Origin: Climacium dendroides
Lineage: Eukaryota > Streptophyta > Bryopsida > Hypnales > Climaciaceae
DNA length: 64,000 nucleotides
Assembly (NCBI GenBank): GCA_950106755.1
Contig: OX467090.1
Coordinates: 1,984,001 to 2,048,000, forward strand
Reading direction: 5' to 3'
The translations under genes and the position numbers were made by a program. The notes beneath the pieces are model-generated. The model worked only from the letters and a program-made list of their open reading frames with translations. It searched no databases and was not told the DNA's origin. This document shows, in pieces, positions 12,110 to 21,958 of the stretch. Position 1 is the first letter of the stretch; each line of letters opens with the position of its first letter.

Positions 12110-13200
12110 TGCCTTTGAGAGCAGAAGGAAGTGGTTCAGGTAAGGAATTGGACAAATGTGTCTCCGAGATGCAAGTCATCTCAGTTGAAGTAAACGCTAG
12201 GAGGTATTTCCCTAACCCAATTGAATTACACAAAGAACCAAAAGTCCTTACGAGGAACTTCTCAGGCAATATCAACTTGGCACCATTGTACAATCGTTGC
12301 CCTACACCTAGCCATCCACAAGAAAAAACCACAAGAGTAGAACTACACAATCCAAACACATGCACAAGACGAACAAAGCAGAAAAGCAAGCAACAACAAT
12401 TCACGGATTTGGAAACAGAAAAATACAAGTACAATAAGCACAATTCACAAAAAACACAAGCACACGAGGAAAGAGTTGGAGGGTGCGCCATCAAAGGAAT
12501 GTGAGTATTTCATGTCGTCTTTAGCAAGTGCAGGCTGCAAGTTGGCTGAACCCGCTTAAAACTCTAGAAGTCCAAAATCCACATTGGAGAGCGCTTCTTG
12601 CAATTCTCCAATGAACTACCCCAGGGTCCAAGCCACCCAAAATTGGAACCCTAAACACGCATTCAAGCCAAATAGCCTCCATTTCCCCATTGGAGTGTAT
12701 GCACGGGAAACAATTCTTTCAACGTCCCTCAAATTTTCACATTAGAAAGGAATTGGCAGATTTGGCACTACTGCTGAAAAGCAAATTTCTAGAAAATATC
12801 GTCGCTCATTGAAAGCCCAAGAATAACTCTCGTATTGGGAACGGACCAATTTCCAAGAATGACAACTTTTAAGTAAATGCAACAAGGAAAATTGTCTGCT
12901 AAATGTGCAAGTACCAAGGAGAATTACAACTAAACTTATAGGATGTAGAGGAGACGTACTAAAGCCTAGATACAGGTGGAGGTAACAAAGGAGAAGATGC
13001 CTACAATAGAGCCATCCAACTCCAATCGAACAATGCAGGTAAAAACTTTGCTAACCCTAATTTTCAAACCCCAGGATGAATGCTAAAGTTTCAATGGATG
13101 AATACCTACTTTTGCATCCACCTATTGATGATGGGAGTAGAATTGTTCAAATTTTTAAAAACACTCTGAAATTCTACACTATGTGTTTCATACTGTGCGT
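12110..13200. other. Intergenic DNA with a small hairpin, no supported gene
   Basis: Overlapping open frames on both strands at 12084-12504 have no recognisable family. A hairpin with a 9-bp stem (CATTGGAGA/TCTCCAATG) lies at about 12581-12611. The right end of the hAT element probably falls in this stretch but could not be located. Confidence 0.4.
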
Positions 13201-13204
13201 TTAA

Positions 13205-13770
13205 CCCCTAAACGTCTGGATTCTTCTCTAGAATTGACGATTTGGAAAAAATCATTATAAGATACTATTTGGAAGAATATTTTGGAAGTGATATACAAAG
13301 AAAAGTTGTAGATTTTTGAGTTTTACATTCCATCCATATGGTTAGATTCATCAATGCTATCACCAATAATTTTCTATAAATTTGGAAAGGGAAATTTCAA
13401 AATTCCTTCTAGATTTACAGGCAAAATATTATCATTTTTTGAGCAAAACATATTGGAGTGGATTCAAAATGAGATTCTCTTGACATGGTGATTTTTTGAA
13501 ATTTTTGTGTTCTTTACATCTATGACCTCATTTTTGCAAACCTAGTTTCGAACTAAAGTCAATGCAATTTGACCACTTGACACACTTCCACATTTGTAAT
13601 TTTTTTAAAAATTGTATTCTAGTAACACCAAATTCAACCATTAGATAAGACAAGAACTTGATAAAGTATCACCAAAAATTAGAATGACTTTCATCCAAGC
13701 AGAAACGAGACAGAAACAAGAACTTCAATTTGTTCATTGTCCAAAAAATGGATGTCGGAGCGCTCCAGGG
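13205..13770. mobile_element. TTAA-flanked (piggyBac-like) element, candidate
   Basis: Left end: TTAA (13201-13204) followed by CCCCTAAACGTCTGG and a small palindrome (ATTCTTCTCTAGAAT). Right end: CCAGGG followed by TTAA (13771-13774). Apart from CCC and the TTAA sites the two ends match poorly, so the pairing is less secure than for the other members. The size (566 bp) is in line with them. No gene is inside. Confidence 0.45.
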
Positions 13771-14065
13771 TTAAGCACACACAAAAATTTGGTAGAAACA
13801 GAGCAAAATTTTGCTAGTTTAGGGAACACTGGTCTCCACCGGCTTTGGGCCAGTGCGCAATATGCATGTGAGCTCATTTATGAAGAAATTCACATTTCAT
13901 GTTCAGTTGCCAATCAATGTGAGGAACTGCAACAATATTCAACAGACCCAAGCCTTTTTGTACTGTACCACTCATTGGAACATTCCAGTCTTCTTCTTTT
14001 TTTTAATACTTTATTCATTATTTTGGAGATTATCAAACCTGATTTGGACTAACGGAATTGCTAAT

Positions 14066-14487
14066 AAGGTAGTATGATCTAGAAGCGACCGTTTTAGTTA
14101 AGGGTTGTTCCACCTTTTTTACAGGTTTGCATGAATAGAAATATTTTTACCTCATTCATTTTTCAGGGAAAGAAAAATAGATGTCCAATGTAACACAAGT
14201 GGTTTCATATTTTTTTGACGCATTTTTTTGAATTAGTTATGAATTTCAAAGAAATTTGTTGTAGGTACCTATTTGTGACCCTAGGTCTTCCAAAATGCGT
14301 TGACTTGTAACTTCTAAAGGGAGTTGAAGAAATTAAGGCCACCAATTGGCTCTTGCAATAAAGAATGTTTTTTTCTTGATTCAATCAATAGCTAAAGAAG
14401 TCCATTCAAGGACCAAATCAAATCCATTCAATACCTTTTTATAGAAGACATTTCAAGAGGATGGGTGCTTTTAAAGCATACTACCTC
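14066..14487. mobile_element. MITE, AGGTAGTATG family, copy 1
   Basis: The ends are AAGGTAGTATGATCT on the left and, reverse complemented, GAGGTAGTATGCTTT on the right. The interior is homologous to the element at 31565-31876 in the same orientation, sharing words such as TTTATGAATTT, TTTGTGACC and TTGGCTCTT with the same spacing. No target duplication is clear. Confidence 0.7.
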
Positions 14488-14525
14488 AACAACACTACCA
14501 AACAACTCTAAACTTTAATTCAACA

Positions 14526-14806
14526 AACTAAGGTAAAACAATCCATTGTGGTTACATGATCCTATAGTTGACACTTAGGAAATGACCCCATTATGTTTAT
14601 TATCAAACTCTTTTGGGCCATGATGCACTAAATACTTCAAAAATTTATAGCAAATTCATATTTTGTAAAAAAAAATATACAAAAATTTCAATTGCTCTCA
14701 TTGTTTCTCAAACTTTTATTTGTGTGGGATAAAATTTTTAAAAATTCAAAAAAGACATAAGGCCAAACTCCTAACCCTAATTACAATGGATTGTTTTACC
14801 TAAGTT
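14526..14806. mobile_element. MITE with ~27-bp inverted ends (AAGGTAAAACAATCCATTGT)
   Basis: The left end contains AAGGTAAAACAATCCATTGT and the right end carries its near-exact reverse complement, ACAATGGATTGTTTTACCTA. It is about 281 bp long, non-coding, and follows the previous MITE directly. Confidence 0.7.
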
Positions 14807-15166
14807 ATTTATGGGTCATTTATGAAAGCAATACTTCTAGTAATTACTAACAAAAGCTTCACCATCAAGCCACAACATAAAGGAAGGTTTAAACGTAGAA
14901 AAAAAATTATCAATGTAGCCAATTGTTTCTTTGATACTCATGTGATACTTGGTGATATTGATATCAAAACTAGGTGATATCTAGGTAAAAATTTGGCTAT
15001 TGGTCTTAAAACGTAACAATATTTTGACTATTTTAACCCCCAAATGAAAATTTCCTAAAAAAATAGCTAACATTTTCTTTGCTACAACCAATTAGTGAGA
15101 AATTGTGTATTGAAAGTAACACATTGATTCCGTGTGATACAATTGAACTCCAGATGGAACTGTTCA

Positions 15167-15354
15167 TTAATTGTGTAATTTTTCTTTTTCTTGAAACACA
15201 TAGACGATTTCCATTGATAAATTAATTGTGTAATTTTTCTTTTTCTTGAATCACATGGACAATTTCCATTCATGAATTAATCCTATAATTTTTCTTTTTT
15301 CTTTTTCTTGAATTACATGGACAATTTCCATTGATAAATTAATCATGTAATTTT
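15167..15354. repeat. ~55-60-bp tandem repeat, three copies and a partial
   Basis: The unit runs from AATTAATTGTGTAATTTTTC through TTCTTGAATCACATGGAC to AATTTCCATTGATA. Three near-identical copies are followed by a partial fourth. A single related unit is present near 7106-7146. Confidence 0.8.
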
Positions 15355-15386
15355 ATGCTTGTGACGGATGGACCAAGTGTTATTAA

Positions 15387-16354
15387 CCCTAGACTGCCCA
15401 AGAGGACAAAAAGTGTCCTCACATAGTTTTAAGTTCTATTCAAACCACTGTAACTTTTGCATCCAATGTCCAAATTCAATAAAACTTGTTGGAAAATTTG
15501 CGCCTTCTTTTCTAGTTTGTGTGGTAAAATTTTCAAATCAATCCAAAAGTTAATGATTTTTTAGAAGCCAATCGAAATTCACAAGCTCAATTTGATTCAC
15601 CAAAGTGCATTTCATGGCTGCAACTTCGGAGGCTTGTATCTCCTTCATCCAATGTTCTATTTCAACGAAATTTATTGGATTAGATTCCCCTTGAAGTCTA
15701 GTTATTGTGGTCAAATTTTCATGTCAATCCAATTTTTTTGAATGTTTGGGATCAATTCGAAATTCAAAATCCCGCCATTCTTGGACTACAGTGAACTTTG
15801 GCGGCTTGTATCTTCTTCATACATTCTTCGTTTCCAATAATTTTTTGGGGAAAGTTGCGGAGACTAGTCTAGTTTGTGTGGCTAAAATTTCATATCAATA
15901 CAAGAAGTGATGAGTTATTGATAAGCATTTTAGTAGATGAAGATTCAGCCTCATATGTGTTTTTTGCAACTTTTCTTGCCTATTTTTTGACATTTGCAAG
16001 CCATTTTGCAAACACATTGAGTCAATTGAATGATAATTTTTTTTCACCAATGTGTTTGTATGTTGTTTTTAAATCACTTTATAGTTTTAAGTTTTTTCAT
16101 TTGAGTAGGTTTTGGAATCGAATTTCACCTCCAAGTGTGCTGCAAGGAAAATTTCAGCATCTTTTTTCAACACTAAAACATTATAATCTTTCAATCCATG
16201 CGGTCAAATGACTCCAAATTTGTTCCATGTCATCTACAGCATGTTTACTACAAGATTGTATGGTTAAGATCTGTATAACTTAGTCTCATTTAGATTTTTA
16301 GCACTTCAAAAGCTACAATGTTTTTAATCCAATCCGGCCATGGGCGGTCTAGGG
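15387..16354. mobile_element. TTAA-flanked (piggyBac-like) element, 968 bp
   Basis: The left end reads CCCTAGACTGCCCA and the reverse complement of the right end reads CCCTAGACCGCCCA (one mismatch in 14). Both flanks are exactly TTAA (15383-15386 and 16355-16358). The subterminal palindrome GAGGACAAAAAGTGTCCTC (near 15403) is shared with 6065-6846. Inside are about three degenerate ~180-bp units, homologous in reverse to 2360-2990. No transposase is present. This is the best-defined member of the TTAA set. Confidence 0.75.
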
Positions 16355-16359
16355 TTAAC

Positions 16360-17110
16360 AATAGCAATTCTAGGTACCATGTCAACTACATTGAAAAGCT
16401 GAATATCATATATGCACAAGATTTCAATAAGGTGTGGGATATTTTTTGGGTAATAACATGTTAGAACAACAAAGACAAAAGGGGTAGGAGGAAGGGGGCG
16501 GCCAAGGCAAGAAGGACCACTTCTATTCCTTTCCATTAGAAGGGATGCCACTTATTGATTCTCTTATCTACAATAGTTTTCTTTAACCATGAAAAGATAC
16601 AAGATACAAAAAGAGTCTACTTATTTTCAAAGTTCATGTAGACAAAGAATTGTGCATGTTCATGCAAGCAAAGGACAGTTGTACAATTGATGACTACAAA
16701 GATGGACCCCTTGTTTCAAATTTGGTAAAATAGTCAAAGATAAAATATATGGTAGTTGTCAAAAGTTGACCTTTCAACAAAGAGTAATGAATGGTTTACT
16801 CTATACTTATAAATACATTTCCTATTTGTCAATGAACCCCAAAGATATCCGTCTACCATCTAGATCATTCCTTGAATGTACCCTAGAGATAGGGTTTGAG
16901 CCTATACTTCTTGGTTGGGGTTGCACTGCATTTGTTCTTTGTTCACATGGTCAAAGCTCCTATTATCTTGTTTGTATGGTCGGAGCTCGGTAGAAACTCC
17001 ATTGCTTCAAATTTTGAGGACACATTGGACGATGCGCTCAATGAGTTAAGTTCCATTCAATTTCTGTTGCTTCTGAGTTGAAATGCATTTTGAGATTCTT
17101 TTGGGTTTGA
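16360..17110. other. Intergenic, no gene recognised
   Basis: Open frames at 16324-16551 (minus) and 16766-17081 (plus) are short, overlapping and unassigned. No repeat boundary was found. Confidence 0.4.
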
Positions 17111-17111
17111 T

Positions 17112-17176
17112 TTGTTGGGTTGTTAGGGAATGGAAGTTGTTGGGTTTTCAGGGAATGGAAGTTGTTGGGTTTGGAG
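17112..17176. repeat. ~26-bp tandem repeat
   Basis: Two full units of GGGAATGGAAGTTGTTGGGT with variable linkers and a partial third lie head to tail. The sequence is G/T-rich on the plus strand. Confidence 0.75.
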
Positions 17177-17639
17177 GAGGGGAGTGTGAACCACTGTAAT
17201 GGTTCACCTCGAAGATGATGGAAAATATAAAAATTATGTGTGAGATTTCAAGTTCAAAAGTGTTAGTTCATTAGATTAAACTATAACCATTAGTTAGAAG
17301 GCTTTTAATACATTAGATAGGAATCTATTTCAAAATTACAAACTAAAAATATTTAAAAGATAAGAAATACAAAAAGGGAATTGAAAACCAAGATTAGAAG
17401 TTGAAAATAGAGCTAAATATAAATTGAAAACCAACAAAAAAGAAGAAATATGAAATGCACAAAAAAAGCCATCAAACATATAACTACTAGGAAGGCACTA
17501 ACATAGTGATAGGAGTACTATTTTAGGTAAAAATAATAATTAAAAGGTATTTTTCAGTAAATTAAGGATGGATGAAGGTAATTAGGAATGTGAATTAGTT
17601 GGAAAGTAGGTAAAGGTCGAATTAGGGTTAGGAGATTCT

Positions 17640-17675
17640 TTCCTTCTCTCCTCTCTCTCTCTCTTGTGTGTGTGT
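17640..17675. repeat. CT/GT microsatellite
   Basis: A run of CT dinucleotides (TCTCCTCTCTCTCTCTC) passes directly into GTGTGTGTGTG. It lies just upstream of the 177-bp tandem duplication. Confidence 0.85.
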
Positions 17676-17803
17676 GAGATTTTGAAAAGAAGGATGTTAA
17701 GAAGTGATGGCAAGGAGTTAGGATAGGATTAGAGCCAATTTGTCGAGTAGGTTTCCACCTTGGGGGTGGAAAGTGAAGATTGAGGAGAAATGGGGGAGAG
17801 GAA

Positions 17804-18157
17804 GTCTGCTGCCACGGCTAGGGAAGAGTGCCAACTTTGCGGGCATCCAGCGAGAGTTCTACAACGAATTTGAGGCTGAAATTTGGAGTGATGAAGCGCG
17901 TGGAAGTTAGCTTTCCAACAAGCTATGGCTCGTCCCCAACGGAGCTTGGACGAGATCACGGCAACCGATTTAGTGCGAGGAGGTCTGCTGCCGCGGCGAA
18001 AGGAGAGCACCAACTTTGCAGGCATCTAGCGGGAGTTCTACAGCAAGTATGAAGCTGAATTTTGGAGGGGAAGTGAAGGATCAAGGTAGCTTTCCAAGGA
18101 GACTATTCTCAAGACAATTGGACAAGTATAGAGATGGCAATGGCCGTTTTAGTGGCC
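17804..18157. repeat. Tandem duplication of a ~177-bp GC-richer unit
   Basis: The segment starting GTCTGCTGCCACGGCTAGGG near 17804 recurs near 17981 as GTCTGCTGCCGCGGCGAAAG. Shared blocks such as CCAACTTTG, GAGTTCTAC and AGCTTTCCAA occur in order. The copies are diverged, with the second half poorly conserved. The overlapping frames on both strands come from this repeat and are not called as genes. Confidence 0.7.
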
Positions 18158-18159
18158 GC

Positions 18160-18900
18160 TAGTTTGCTATGGGACTGAGGTGATGTTCACTCAATGTTTG
18201 TACTTGGTTGAAGTGCAATTTTGATTGCAATTTTTATGGAATTGTTGGTTGTTTTTGGATTATGTGGGTGGTGAGCTTTATGGACAAATTGGGGTGAATG
18301 TAGAAGCACTCACTTAAGATTTAAGAGACATGTAAAAGAAGAGAAGGTGGAAAGAGAGTGGGGTTGAAGGTTTTGGATGGGATTAATGTGTGCTGGAATT
18401 TCTCAATTAGGGCTCAAATCTAGCCCTTGGAGCTATCAATTGCACTTTTGAGCTCAACTTTCACCTAGGAACATACCCTAATTCACAAGGTTGGTGAGGG
18501 TAAGAATCTAAGGAGGTTTTAAGGCAATTGGGTAGAAGAAGATGTGCTGGAATAAATTTGAGATGCCAATTTTACCCATTTTGAGCCCTAAGTGGAGGTT
18601 TTTAAGTGCCATTTTGACCTAGGAGGATGCTACAACTTCTTAGGTGATGTTTTAGAATATTTAGAGAGTGTCATTGGACCTTTGAGGGAGTTGGTCAAGC
18701 TACCCTTTTTCCCACCTAACCTCATACACATGAAAATTGGATAAAAAACTTGATAGAGTCCATTGCTTGGAGGCGTTAATTAGAGGTCCCATACACTCCT
18801 CCCGGCCCAACCTTGTGGATGTATTTTGCCTCACGGTGAAATTCACTCACAGGGAGTATAGTAGCAAGGCTGAAACTGGAAAGGAATTGACGAAAGCTAG
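18160..18900. other. Intergenic, no gene recognised
   Basis: No motif, splice pattern or repeat boundary was recognised. Confidence 0.4.
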
Positions 18901-18916
18901 GTTCGGAGGTGGTACT

Positions 18917-19470
18917 GGGGGGCGCACTTTCTCTTTAGTGGTTAGTGTGCGAACAAAACTTTGGACCTCCTATATATATTTTTTAAGTTTAAATAAAATT
19001 AAATGAAACAAATATGAATAGATTTTTCTACTTTGAAAGTTTATGTTTTAAATTATTGATATTTTTATTTATTTATAAAATTAGTTATAAATTTTTGAAG
19101 TAAAAAGATACACTGTAGAATTGAAAAACAACTTTCACACTCCTATATTATATAAGAAAAAATTGCTTAAAAATGAATTAAAAAATCCTAAAAATAACTC
19201 TCTATTGAAAGCTCGTTTTGAATTGAATATTGTTGCAATGGTCATCTAAATGTGTTCTCTAAAAATATTTGAGTTAAAAAGAACATGCCATTTTAGTGCA
19301 TTTTTAACCTCTTCTAGAAATCATTTCATACTTTATTTGAGTTTGAAGTTTTGGGAGTAGAATCCTATAGTCATTAGTAAACAATTCTCTAAATTTGAAG
19401 TTAAAATTATAGTTTATTAGAAACCACTTGTTCGCCCGTGGTTTGTTGTAATAGAACTAAGTACACCCCT
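18917..19470. mobile_element. MITE flanked by a 13-bp direct repeat
   Basis: The sequence CGGAGGTGGTACT (18904-18916) recurs as CGGAGGTGGTGCT (19471-19483) immediately outside a segment with related inverted ends. The left end is GGGGGGCGCACTTTCTC and the right end, reverse complemented, is AGGGGTGTACTTAGTTC; both continue to a GCGAACAA word further in. A duplication of about 9-13 bp would fit a MULE-type insertion better than Harbinger (3) or hAT (8). The interior is AT-rich and non-coding. Confidence 0.6.
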
Positions 19471-19870
19471 CGGAGGTGGTGCTAGAGTAGAATTTTGGAG
19501 ACAAGCACAAACTCATGAAAACTATACAATTAACAAAAGGAACAAGGTGGAAGGAGTAAGGTGGACACTGCAACAAGTCGAAGCAGGTCAAAGACATACT
19601 TGCGCACATTCAAACAACACGTTCAAATAGCGGAGCAGACAGAATTAACGAGACAAATCACCAACCTCAAGAACAGCCAAGAACCCACCTCAAGAAATCT
19701 CAATTTGTCAATCTTTGTTTGGATCTACTAAGTTCCCTCATGTTTAGCAGCCTCACAAATTAAGCTCCTCTATATTTAGTTAATTCATTTTAGTTTCAAC
19801 CTTGCTATCATATTCCCTCCAAAAACCCAACAACTACAATTGCTAGTGCTCTAACTTCGAGGCACTACCA

Positions 19871-20840
19871 ATGTCTCAGATTTTGAAGGGGTCTACCCAG
19901 AAAGGTCAAATGCCAACAGACCCGAAAGAAACTGTGGTCCCTTCAAAAAACCCAGCTAAGACTACTAAACATATTGGTGATATTACCAAATATACTTCTA
20001 CTTTAAAGCAAAAGACAATACAAAATCCAACGCTTAACAAACCTATCTTCAAACAAATTGTTGCTAAAAGAGTTCCTAGAACATGAGCTCTATTGCAGCC
20101 AAAAGAAATGGATATAGGTGTAACAATCTCTATCGGTATGCCCTTAGAGCTTCTAGGAAAAATAGAAGAGTTTTTATACAAGTAGTGTATTTTTGGGCTC
20201 TACTCAATTGAATGTGGCAGCAATATGAGCAAATTGTATTTGCAAATGGTTTGTTGACCACTGACCTCTTTTATTGACATGGTTAGCAAGAAAATAAAAA
20301 AATATCTTGAATAGGATGATTCCCAAAAAGCACTTGTGAAACACCACATCCTTACAAAAGCACTTCATAATACTAGTCTCCACACTTTCATTGGGATGTT
20401 GGGCTACTGCATCAAAGACAAGGGAAAAGATCACTTTTAATGTATGTATAGAAATGTCAATGATGCACAATTCAAGGAAGGTGTGGAGGAGTGCATTAAA
20501 CATGGTACTCCTTTTGTTAAAAAAACAGGTCGTACTCACTCATACTAATCTCATCAAGAGAGCTGCTACTTACTGCAAGTATAAAATGCGAAAACAACTC
20601 AGTAGTACGCTTCCAAGAACTCTCTTGCCTATGCTCCAATTTGGATAGTATATACCATCTACTTCTTGGATTCTGCTTGTCTGTTAGGATGGCATGGAGT
20701 TCTACACAGTTGCTTCCCTTTGGAAGTATATGATGAATCTTCAAGCCCTAAAAATAGGTGATGTCACTTTTCTTCGAGCACACCAACCCAGGTTCTTGCT
20801 TAGCAGACTTGGGCTGACAACGGCTTGCTACAAAGTTAGA
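19871..20840 (+). pseudogene. Decayed coding sequence of unknown family
   Basis: One plus-strand frame stays protein-like from 19871 to about 20546 despite several in-frame stops (near 20084, 20186, 20258, 20312 and 20436). Readable blocks are ISIGMPLELLGKIEEFLYK, then ALVKHHILTKALHNTSLHTF, GMLGYCIKDKGKDHF and FKEGVEECIKHGTPFVKK. After a frame change near 20530 it continues as THTNLIKRAATYCKYKMRKQ and LSSTLPRTLLPML, and then as MEFYTVASLWKYMMNLQALK. Codon-level conservation across stops shows a once-functional protein of 300 residues or more. I do not recognise the family. Its setting among transposons suggests mobile DNA, but this is inference. Confidence 0.5.
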
Positions 20841-20844
20841 TGAG

Positions 20845-21955
20845 GCACATGAAGGTGCAGCCCACTAGTATGACATTTCAAGTATTTTCTAATTTCGTCT
20901 TATATTTCTCCATTTGCTTTTCCTTGTTTTCTATTTCTGTACAACTTTGCCTTCATCTTTGTTTCCAGTCCTCTCTCCACTTTGCTAAGTTCTTTTCTGT
21001 TTCTCTTGATGTTTCTCTTGTAGATGATGTACTTGTACCACCTGTGTACTTGAACTGAACAATGTCATTGTTCTTGATGGATCTCAGGACAACTGCTCCC
21101 TCAACAGGAGTGTGGCATGGAAACAGACTTACATCAAACACCTGTTACAAGTTGTCCAGCTATGTACATTCCAGGGTGAACAGAGACCGTGACATTGCAA
21201 ATGACCTCACACTATAGTTATTGGCATGCAGAACTTTGTACATTTCATACAACTTTTACAAACCTTTTTTTTTGTGGGGGGAACACACATTTTGAGCGTT
21301 TTTGTTTACAATTTTCCTTCTAATACTCTTAATGCTGAAATTTTCAGGACTTAGTGAAATCTGAAATTTCAAAACACTTTGTGAAATCTGAACTTTTCAA
21401 GGCTGTGAAACCTGAAATTTTCTATTCCACTACTATTTTTGCATTCTTTGGCTTATTTGCTTGATTTTTCTTAGTGTTTTTATGTTTTCTTTTTGTATGA
21501 GAAATAATGAAACACACAATCTCTCACAATGTACTGTAAAGTGGCAGTAATTGCCATACCCAGTTCATCCATACCCATACCCAATACTCCGTCGTGCTTG
21601 TTACTTCCCGTCAGACTTTGGATACTAGAAACAATGACCGAGGACCATGGTCCATGGCCCATGGGATGATGGTGGGATGTGTGGCCTTATCAGATTTGTG
21701 TGGTCTTATCAGATTTGTGTGGCCCTATCAACCCTGTGGAGGACCAGGGTGAACCCCAAAAGAGACTTTTTTCCTGCAGCACTTTAGACTTGCCAGAGTG
21801 TTCATTTTAGAGGGGTTTTTTTTAAAGTTTTTTTTTCCTTCTCTGATTGGAAATGAGTTTGAATTGCAAAAGAAAGATAAAATAAAAGAAGTTACAGACT
21901 GGTCATGGCACAACAGCTGCCCAGGAGAAACCTGGGAGAGGGAGGGAGGACTGAC
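20845..21955. other. Intergenic DNA with two short tandem arrays
   Basis: About 21334-21421 holds three to four units of TGTGAAATCTGAAATTTTCA-like sequence at 26-30 bp spacing. About 21679-21735 holds two to three units of GTGTGGCCTTATCAGATTT. No gene is supported. Confidence 0.6.
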
Positions 21956-21958
21956 TGA

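Noticed and set aside
12084..12504. Long overlapping ORFs on both strands
   Set aside because: Mutually overlapping, neither resembles a family, and the hAT reading frame already ends nearby.
17729..18052. Arg/Ser-rich ORFs on both strands
   Set aside because: They arise from the 177-bp tandem duplication and have no family match.
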